DNA of 64,000 nucleotides, taken from Myripristis murdjan. Its lineage: Eukaryota; Chordata; Actinopteri; Holocentriformes; Holocentridae. The notes under the pieces are model-generated. The model saw only the letters and a program-made list of their open reading frames with translations. It searched no databases and had not been told where the DNA came from. The DNA is taken from contig NC_043998.1 of NCBI RefSeq assembly GCF_902150065.1, positions 6,616,501 through 6,680,500 on the forward strand. The letters run 5' to 3'. The position numbers and the translations under genes are program-made. Positions 23,890-42,224 of this stretch are shown here, one piece after another. How positions within the stretch are numbered: the first letter of the stretch is position 1; each line of letters starts with the position of its first letter.

Positions 23890-25522
23890 CATTGCTTTAT
23901 TTTACAATAAACATTAATGTGTATGGGACAAAATAAATGAGATGACAGTTTAAAAAAACACACACTCCAGGAGTAAGAGTACAGCAATATTCTGTACTTC
24001 TAGCATTGAGCAAGAGTCGACATTGGCCAGATATGCTCTGAATATATCAAAATGCAGGGTAGTTGTAAACTTTAGCCTTTTATGATTACATGCTATTTCT
24101 TAGCAGATTATAAAGAATCTGTCCAATTAATTTGTCTGACAAATATCTACCATTTTAATTCAATGCAGGAAACTGTGATATTTAAGCGATAAAAGAAATT
24201 GAGCAAATGTTAGGAGACATTATTTGGCAGCAATAAATCGTTTTTTGTGTGTTTTTTAGGCATAAGATCAATCTGTCACCTCTACATGAAATTAACTCCA
24301 TATGTTCAAGGACATTACAACTAAAACTCTAGTTGAAATATCCCTTTAACAGTCATACCTAAGTGCAAATACGCAAAACATCAGAGAATGAGAAATAAAT
24401 GTTGTCATTATAAAACATGGATAAATCCAGTCATCCCAAGAAGTAAATAATGTGCAAAGACATCTTTTTAATATTTCCTTTGCTACTGCACATTTACTAT
24501 TGATGCACTTGAGCCACTGTATTAATCATCTCCATAAGGCTCACCACACTAGCAGCACACAAAGTATTGTTTGAAGCCTCCCCTCTTAACTTACAGAGCT
24601 GAATCTTAAATTAACACACCAATACAATTTTGTGTGCTAAAAATGCGTTGGTATATTGAGACAAGAAGAAACATTCCACATCATCTTGGTGATTGATTTT
24701 TACATACACACAAATCAAACGTTCCATCCTTAAATACAGCATATCTACTCAGCCACGATGTGATCTTATGTTTATGGCAATTGAAAAAAAAAAAAAAAAG
24801 AAGTCTAAAATTCTTTGCACTGCTTTCTAGCACAATATTAGAGACTGAGGAAAACAGTGTAAAACTTAAATAAAAAGAAGGCACAATCAAAATCTGTGTA
24901 ATTACAACATTTCAAGTGCTCTTAATATTTTGCATGTATCCCACCCCAATATGTGAATATTACATTTTAGCATGTGAATATTGAATTTTTGTACACTGAA
25001 GGAAAAACGAGAATGTTTGATAGAGCATTTTCTTGTAAACATGTCATAATGGTTAAAAAAAAGTTGTACTTGACACAAAGCAGTAAGACCAACAAAGTAA
25101 AAATCCACAATGTACAAATGAGCATATTGGATAAGACTCTTGGCAGAGACCTTCACCATGATTCAATCCTTCATTTGATGCCGTGGCAGAGCTGAATCAG
25201 AACTCAGAGGTATGAAGATCACTGGTCAGTAACTTCTGACTGCATTCTGTCAGCTTCATGTTGGTAAATGAGGCTTGCTGTGCCTCTAAATTAGTGCAAG
25301 AGAGCCTGGTTACTATAGCACTTACACCTTCCTTTTCATGTTTTTTACGTCAGTTGTGGCAGGCAAGTCACTTCATAATTGCACTTGAGGTTAGTTTATG
25401 TGAAAGCTAGATTTAGAGTGTCTGTTTTTTCTTGTTGGTTTATTTTCATTGTTGGGCTTCCCATAGCTTCCTGGGAAAGGAAGCATAGTGGGGCCGCGCA
25501 CAACCCTTTCTGTGAGCGTCGG
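23890..25522 (-). other. Probable PLEKHM1 3' UTR
   Basis: Sequence downstream of the PLEKHM1 stop on the minus strand. Plus-strand TTTATT at 23896-23901 is AATAAA for the minus strand and is a plausible distal poly(A) signal, giving a 3' UTR of about 1.6 kb. It is AT-rich without coding potential. The exact end is uncertain. Confidence 0.4.
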
Positions 25523-35344
<9,822 letters not shown>

Positions 35345-35362
35345 GGCACCCCCGGAGAAGGT

Positions 35363-35374
35363 TTACTCCCTCAT
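35363..35374 (-). promoter_or_regulatory. Minimal upstream ORF (Met-Arg-Glu-stop) in PLEKHM1 leader
   Basis: In the exon carrying the PLEKHM1 start, bounded upstream by acceptor TGTTTCAG at about 35381, the minus strand reads ATG AGG GAG TAA. It ends 18 nt before the main ATG at 35344. Its context (GTGCCATGA) is similar to that of the main start (GTGCCATGC), so ribosomes should meet it first. Confidence 0.6.
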
Positions 35375-35644
35375 GGCACACTGAAACAAAAAAATAAGAG
35401 ACTAACTATTCCCTCTAGGTGTGTAAGGCACACAGCAGGTCTATTCAGCGGTGCGCCCTTTTTAAGTGTCTCTAATTACAACTGCACAGTGGGTGTTTGT
35501 GAGTCTAGACCGACGAGGCGCAAGGCAATCGGGAAATTTTCCACACTCTATGTTACCAAAGTGTTTGCCTCCAAGTAACTACTACATACTTTCCATCACG
35601 GGACAGCACTCTGATATATCTGCAATTTCATGGCCCAGGAACTG

Positions 35645-35685
35645 CCACTTTGTACAAAAAAAAAAAAAAAAAAAAAAAAAAAAGG
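35645..35685. repeat. A-rich run and nearby (CA)n in PLEKHM1 intron 1
   Basis: A poly(A) tract at about 35657-35684, and a (CA)n tract of about 50 bp at 35874-35924, lie in the intron between the non-coding first exon and the start-codon exon. No gene is seen in 35381-36279. Confidence 0.7.
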
Positions 35686-35871
35686 AAAAAAAGAGTCATG
35701 TGAGGCTCTGATTAAAGGAGCAGTCTACAGGGAAGTAGCTACAAATGGTTCAGGACTGACTTCCCCAATCAAAAACAGACAGAGGGTGCGACTCAGGATC
35801 ATCCAGCATGCCATCCAGATTGAGTGACATGATCATAGACAGATTAGATTGCCCTAAATGACTCTTTTGGC

Positions 35872-35927
<56 letters not shown>

Positions 35928-36279
35928 AAAACACCAGATAAAATGACTACAGTCCCGTCTGTTTGCTACACAAAAATTAGGCTATCTAACATATTGCTGT
36001 CTGCTTCTACAAAATCACCTAGCAAGGGCTGACCGACACTGACCCCTAGTTTATTATAATTACCTAACTTGATAATTCATGTAACTTCAGTCTATAGGCT
36101 CCGGTGTGTGTGTAGGCACTTATGCTTTTAGTAGCATATTAAAGGGAGTTGGAGATTCGTGCACAAAAGGTAAACAAGCTGCCTACACCACGACTTGAAC
36201 AGCACTGCTAACATCAAAACATGACACTGTCAGTTAACGTTAACCTGACATTACTTAGCACATTAGCTCTCCCACTTAC

Positions 36280-36530
36280 CAACGGGGCTGGCTAACTTGA
36301 CATTATTACGGACCGACGGCGGCGGTGTGGCCTCTGCGAATAACTGTAGACTCGGTAAACGAATAATGACGGTTATTCGGTTCGCGGGACCGTTTTCCTT
36401 GGGCAAAAATCAAAACATAAAGTCCGTAAAAACACACAATTAGCGGTTGTTTTCTCGAGCCGTGAGACGCTTGTCATCTCCAGCCAGCTGAGGACAGATG
36501 CATCATGGGAACTGGACGAGACTAATGTTG
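36280..36530 (-). promoter_or_regulatory. PLEKHM1 promoter and non-coding first exon (approximate)
   Basis: A good minus-strand donor, CGTTG|gtaagt, ends at 36280. It is followed upstream by a CpG-containing segment (GACGGCGGCGGTGTGG). At 36500-36512, GCATCATGGGAA is the reverse complement of a TTCCCATGATGC core, like the ZNF143 sites common in housekeeping promoters. I infer a 5' UTR exon here that splices to the acceptor at 35381. Confidence 0.5.
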
Positions 36531-36690
36531 CCTTCGTGGCTTTGCGAAATGTCGGAATTTCGTCTTGAACGGAACAGACATGAGTGACTCAACAAAGTAC
36601 TGTATGACACAATATTTAAATGTTTTACCTTATTTTACGGTACATGCAGCACGTAGACCCAGGCAATACTTGCTGTCATAAATCGTGTAA

Positions 36691-36719
36691 ATTATTATTA
36701 TTATTGTTATTATTATTAT

Positions 36720-36797
<78 letters not shown>

Positions 36798-36809
36798 CGT
36801 TGTTGTCGT
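36691..36809. repeat. Composite trinucleotide array (ATT)n-(AGT)n-(GTT)n
   Basis: About 119 bp in which an ATT block passes to AGT and then to GTT. Neighbouring blocks differ by one base, as if point variants spread by slippage. Confidence 0.9.
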
Positions 36810-38270
36810 TTGGCTTTTGGGTCTAAAATGTATGTATGTTTATCATTTTATTCTTTTTTAAACGCTTATTCTTGGTTGACCCTTGCTTTCCCCTGGCCCC
36901 TAAGTGTTCACACCAAATATTAAGCAGATTTCAAACGTAAATTACATGTCTGACGCGAATTTCCTCCTTTTTATTGTGTCACTGTGGCGCAAAGTAGCTC
37001 TGTACTACTTAACTGAATTTAAAATAATGTACAACGGGCATCAAAACATTACTCCTCTTACAGGGTCTGGTTTATTTTATTCTAATTTATTCTCTGAGCA
37101 ACGATGCATGAACACGGGGCGAAGTCATGTCTCAACAACAAAAAACGATCGCAGGAATAATTTACGAGGAACATGCGAATGCAGCATAGTTTTTTTCTAA
37201 CGTGCTGGTGCTGTTCACTTCACACGTGAGGACTTCATGTTCCCTCTGCCGATAACTTTTGTTCAGCACTCCATCCCAGAGTCTGGGCAGTATAATGTCC
37301 CCAGCCTCAACAAACTAGCTGAGAAATAAAGTTTCTGCAGCGACGAGCAGAAAAAGAAAAATCCGTGTGAGGTTGCGATCGATGGGCCACAAACAGAAAA
37401 CCCAAGCAGACTGAATGGTCCTCAAAGTGACTGTAGTGCCTGTAAATTAACTGATATCCCTAACAAATATGCTTTTTTTTTTACTTAACAAAATTGAAAT
37501 CTAAAAAAAAAATATTTTGTTAGGGCATCGCACCGGTTTTTGCAAGCACTCAAAATTAAAACACTAGTATTAACTGGAAATGTAGGCTAATTCATGTCCT
37601 ATATCTTCATGTGGGGCAATAATATATAATAATTTAAGTAATTATTGCAAGGGGAATAGAAATGCTCTAATCAAATCGAGTTGGGGAAGAAAAAAATAAG
37701 AAAAGAAAGCGTGTGCTGACTCCTGCTCCATGCGTGTTTCTGTTTATTTTTGGCTTTATGTGACAAACAGTAGTGAAAAGCAGAAGAGGCTGTGAAACCT
37801 GCACGTCAGGAACCGTTCAGCACTTCATCTGACAGGCCTAGATGACATTAGTTTTATGGTATCAAGATTAATCTGTGAGTATGCACTGACACACATAGAA
37901 GATATCTATCTATCTGTCTACCTATCTACATTTGCTTTAGGTAGCCTACATAGGCTGTTTAGCCTAATCATGGTCAGGTCTCATTAACATTACGTGGGGG
38001 GGTCTGAGAGCCATGATCAAATAGATCACTGATTCAAAATGGTATTTAAAGTGTTTTAAAGAGTTTTAAATGGAAAAAAGTTTTAAATTAAATTAACACC
38101 AAGTTCAATAAATGCAGTTGGTTATTATGAAGCCTGCAGGCCTAATTATCGCAAAATAAGAAGACCCTGGGTGGGATGTCTTGCCCCAGGTAGGGGTTTC
38201 ATAGATAGATAGATAGATCCTGCCGGCCTGTGCTGTGGTTTCCTGCAGCCTCAGGTGAGTAAAGCAGCGG
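36810..38270. other. Intergenic between PLEKHM1 promoter and interferon gene
   Basis: No coding exon recognised. It is AT-rich, with a short ATCT repeat near 37904-37930 and a (GATA)n stretch near 38204-38218. Confidence 0.45.
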
Positions 38271-38279
38271 GCAGGTTGA

Positions 38280-38347
38280 TGACGTCACTCCCCGCTGAGG
38301 TCTCAAGCTCAAACACACTTTCGTTTTCTCTTCACATGGAAATTACT
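38280..38347. promoter_or_regulatory. Cluster of ATF/CRE, IRF and NF-kB-like motifs upstream of interferon gene
   Basis: TGACGTCA, a perfect CRE/ATF site, lies at 38280-38287. TTTCGTTTTC at 38319-38328 is the reverse complement of GAAAACGAAA, an exact GAAANNGAAA IRF/ISRE core. TGGAAATTAC at 38338-38347 resembles an NF-kB half-palindrome, weakly. The cluster is about 0.9 kb before the interferon start codon. Function is inferred. Confidence 0.4.
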
Positions 38348-38667
38348 TCATCATAGGCCGCTGTACATCATGCTTTCATCATGCTACGGCTTATCGCAGC
38401 ATTCAGATAACACCGATGATAAAAGTCCAATAACTAAATTAGTGGATTTTTTTTTTTTTTTTTTTTTTGGTAATTTTAAGGCATTTCTTACCAGGTAATG
38501 TGCAATGGAGGGGGACAAGGGAATTACATGAAGGCCAACAAACACAATTAAACTGTTTCAATAGGTAGGCTATTTCCAGAACTATAATCAACAACATGGA
38601 CTTAAGCCCAGTAGGCTTTAATTCTGAATGTCCACATTTATGAACTTGCCTCATAGGCTATTATCAC

Positions 38668-38735
38668 CCAGTTTTCCCAATTTCCCCTCTGGGATCAATA
38701 AAGTATTTCTGATTCTGTTTCTGATTCTGATTCTA
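38668..38735 (+). repeat. LINE-type 3' tail
   Basis: CCCTCTGGGATCAATAAAGT followed by TTCTGATTCTGATTCTGATTC-type short repeats. This is the familiar 3' end of fish non-LTR retroposons; the 5' part is absent. A reverse copy of the same tail lies at 39387-39424. Confidence 0.55.
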
Positions 38736-39028
38736 ACCTGAATATTCAATATAATAATGTAGAATAGCCTATACATAAAATAAAATATAACAACAACCAC
38801 CCTAATATAATAGCCAACAACATTCTTAATACCTTTATCAGCTGTAGCCGATTTTTAGTTATTATTAAAATAGCTGCTTAATATTTGTTAATCTATTTTC
38901 TTTTTTATTCTTTATTTTTGCTATGATATTACTACAATATATTTTTATGTTCTTATATTACAGGATTAGGAACAGTTATTTGTCGCAAGGGCGTGAAGTA
39001 AATAACGAAATTTGCGGTATTGTGTGTT

Positions 39029-39103
39029 GATGACTTTCCAGCCGCTGTCATGTCATGTCGGGAAAGTGAAATAGGCGCGTCGCGGTGCGGCTGGCCTATA
39101 AAT
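39029..39103 (+). promoter_or_regulatory. Interferon proximal promoter: ISRE and TATA box
   Basis: GAAAGTGAAA at 39062-39071 matches the ISRE/IRF core GAAANNGAAA exactly. TATAAAT at 39097-39103 is a good TATA box, placing transcription start near 39130 and giving a leader of about 90 nt. TGACTTTCCA at 39031-39040 is a partial NF-kB-like site. This compact layout is typical of a virus-inducible interferon promoter. Confidence 0.7.
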
Positions 39104-39217
39104 GAAGCGCAGGCCCGGAGCTCACTTATATCTGCTTTAAACAGCACACCTGGACGCTGAGGGAAAAATAAATCAGTTACCTGCTGTCTACACGGGGAGT
39201 TATCATACTTTTGAAAA

Positions 39218-39485
39218 ATGTTCAACAGGATTTTTGCTCTGTGTTTATGTCTAACTCTGTGCGGCCAAGGCCTCTCTCTGGGATGCAGATGGATGGATCA
39301 CAAGTTCAGCCAGCAAAGCAAGAGCGCCCTGGATGAGCTGCGCACGATGGTAGGTGGACTAATATATGCAGTCAGTCAGAAATGCAGATAGATAGATATA
39401 CTTTATTGATCCCAGACAGGGAAAATTTATGATGTTGGCTTTTTGCTTTGATGCATGATATGATGTCAAAAATGAACGTGCTTTC

Positions 39486-39532
<47 letters not shown>

Positions 39533-39533
39533 T

Positions 39534-39587
<54 letters not shown>

Positions 39588-40691
39588 TCTAGGGTGGAAA
39601 TTACACCCAGAACTCTTCAGGGGTTGACTTCCCAACAGGCCTGTACGAACAGGCTTCACAGGCATCGGTAAGTCAAACTGTCTTGAATCCATGACTGAGG
39701 GAGCTGGCTGTTTGGTGGATACAAGTTAAAATATCCCAGCATCTCCAGGAAAAATACAATAGAAAATATAAAAAATACAAATTATTGGTTCACTAGGTAA
39801 AATTAAGCAGGTATCAGAGAATTTCCCTTACACCAAAAGCAGCTGCGGGTTTGAATATGTGAAGTATAACAAATTGTGATTTTCAGAGAAAATTGTATTA
39901 TGTGTCAGTCATCTTTGTGCAGTGAAAATGCAGAGTATGTGTTTGCTTTAATCCTTTATCAAAAAAGGCTGAGGATAAGACTAAAATGCTCTCTTTGCAG
40001 GCAGAGGATCGGCTTAACTTCATGGCACAGGTCCTCGAGGAGGTGGTTCACCTGTTTGAGGAGGACTGGGACTCAATGCCCTGGCCAGAGACCACAGTGA
40101 ACAACTTCCTCAGTGTTGTAAACCAGCAGGAGGAGGGCGTGCGCTCCTGTGTAAGTCTCAACAATGGACCAAACACCCACACAGACACACACACACTAAC
40201 CTGGGGATCACTGATCCACATGAATGACAAATGCCATGCATCAGAGCCTTGATTCATCTCATTCACATAGAAGTCCCATCACCTTACATAGACACTTTGC
40301 TTATAATATAGTTTTGCAGTGTCTTTTTCATGTTGATTTCTTTCACAAAAGCTAAATTTATATACTTTTTTTTTTTTTTTTTTTTTTTTTACCTTCTGAT
40401 TCATCTAGATTGTCAACCAGGGAAAAAAGAGCAAGAAGCTGCACATGTACTTCAAGAGGCTGTCACGTCATGTACTAAAGGACATGGTAAGTTGTCTATC
40501 TGTCTAGCTGTCTGTCTATCTGTCTGTCTGTCTTGGGCATAACACTTTAGCTGAATATATATTTTATGTTTTTAACAATAATATTGCTCTCTTTTTTTCT
40601 GCAGGGACACAGTTCAGAGGCATGGGAGCTGATGAGGAAAGAAATCGAAGCCCATCTGTTGAGAATAGACATACTGGCCGCATCTGTGTAA
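39218..40691 (+). CDS. Type I interferon, two-cysteine (group I) fish type
   Basis: A secreted antiviral cytokine that signals through class II cytokine receptors and JAK-STAT to induce interferon-stimulated genes. Exons: 39218-39349, 39593-39667, 40001-40150, 40409-40486, 40605-40691. All are phase 0, encoding 173 residues. The five-exon, four-intron structure is characteristic of fish type I interferons. The signal peptide (MFNRIFALCLCLTLCGQGLS) ends near G22 and the mature protein would begin CRWMDHKFSQQSK. There are exactly two cysteines in the mature chain, C23 and C119, hence group I. Two N-glycosylation sequons lie in exon 2 (NYT, NSS). The C-terminal helix SSEAWELMRKEIEAHL is the fish counterpart of the CAWE signature. 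All parts are intact. The subgroup (IFNd, a, e or h) cannot be fixed without alignment. It lies convergent to CD79B, 1.0 kb between stop codons. Confidence 0.92.
39387..39424 (-). repeat. LINE-type 3' tail, minus orientation, interferon intron 1
   Basis: AGATAGATAGATATACTTTA followed by TTGATCCCAGACAGGGAAA is the reverse complement of the tail at 38668-38735, with (TATC)n instead of TTCTGA repeats. No body is present. Confidence 0.5.
39488..39583. repeat. (TG)n tract abutting interferon exon 2 acceptor
   Basis: About 96 bp of TG repeats with one interruption (TTTGTGTGTATG) ends only nine nucleotides before exon 2. The acceptor is (TG)n-AAATCTAG|GGTGG and has no conventional pyrimidine tract. 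Confidence 0.9.
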
Positions 40692-41060
40692 CACCATTTA
40701 AAATCTGTCTGTCTGTTTGTTTATTTATATCTCTGTGTCAGATTATTTATTTAATATATATAATCATTATTTATTTGCATATTCTTTTTTTCCCTTATTA
40801 TTTATGTATTTATTGACTGATTTTGTTGATCGTTTGATGTACCAAATTAGACTGTTTTTTGTTGATGTGTCTGCTTACTAAGCAAACTTGAAGTTAGCAA
40901 TATATTTTTGTATTATTTATTGTTTTTACAATTGTTTATTTATTTATTTATTTATTATAACGGTAATGTCAGTTATTATTTTTTACCTCATTTCCCTTAA
41001 GATTGATTGATTAATTGATTGATCTTCTGCAGCAAATTATTAAAAAAATACTCTCTCAGG
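40692..41060 (+). promoter_or_regulatory. Interferon 3' UTR with AU-rich elements
   Basis: About a dozen ATTTA pentamers occur between 40700 and 40980, including overlapping TTATTTATT nonamers near 40930-40960. This is the class of element that speeds decay of cytokine mRNAs. ATTAAA at 41039-41044 is a plausible poly(A) signal. Confidence 0.75.
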
Positions 41061-41690
41061 AAAATGGAAATGCATGTTTTTTTGTTACATTATTTCTTTG
41101 TTTAATTAAATTGTACATTAGGAATATGTACAGTTGGACACAGGTGAGGGTTTACGTACAAAGATATGAGGGACAAACAAGATAAACCACACATTTTTGT
41201 CAAACAACTCATCATCAAACAACATGCAGCACTATTCATTAAAAAAAAGCCACTCGAAGCACCAAAAAAAAAAAAAAAAAAAAAAAAAGGCGCTTTTGTC
41301 ATGTTTGAGCTGTAGAAAGGTTAAATTGTGCTACAGGAGATGTCACCTCAGTCAGATTTGTGCTCACAGCATGCAGAGAGGTGAGCTCAGCACAGCTACT
41401 ATCTCACTCAAATAGCACCAACACATCAGGATATCAGTTCAGTCCACTGCAAATTAACAGCAAAAAAGCATGATGACACATAGCAAACACTGTAGGATGA
41501 ATATGCCGTTTAACCACAAGTGCTTTTTTCGTTTTGCTTTGTTTTGTTTAGTTACCACAACAGCTCATCTCATTGGATGAAAGTGAAACATTTCTTTGTC
41601 TGGGCAGGACCCTCTCTTGGGACGCTGAGTAAAACTTATGGTAAGTGTGCTGAGGCGGTGAGGTCTGCAGCAACAAGTGGCACAGCAGTC

Positions 41691-42181
41691 TCAGTCCTGC
41701 TCCCAGGGGGCCTCAGCGCCCTCAGGCTGAGCATACACAGAGATGTCCTCGTACAGACCTCCTGCACACGACTCGATCGCCAAGCCCTGGGTCACACACA
41801 CACACACACACACACACACAGATGAAGTTTGGTTTTTAGCATTTTGCATCCATGACTTGAGTACGAGTGAGGAATCTTATCTTTACTATATAAATTCCTA
41901 GGTCTTAGTATGTCAGTGTTAAAGTTAAATGCAACACCTCAGAACATCTCATTTGCATATGGGTCTTAGTTTTATAACAACTATAACAAAAACACGTCTT
42001 TTTCATTGCAGTATTGCAAAGCTGTGGTGTCATACTAAAGAATAACAAAATTTGAGCAAACTAGATGGTGGCATGGTAACGCAAGTGTACTGAAATAAAA
42101 GTGACATGAAATAAAAGCACTTGAGCCACTGTGTTATAACAAGATAAGACTGTGGCTACATGCTCACTGGAGCAGTCACTG

Positions 42182-42224
<43 letters not shown>

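Noticed and set aside
40692-41690. Second interferon or other gene between interferon and CD79B
   Set aside because: Only the two 3' UTRs are visible; no helix motif, cysteine pattern or splice-bounded frame was found.
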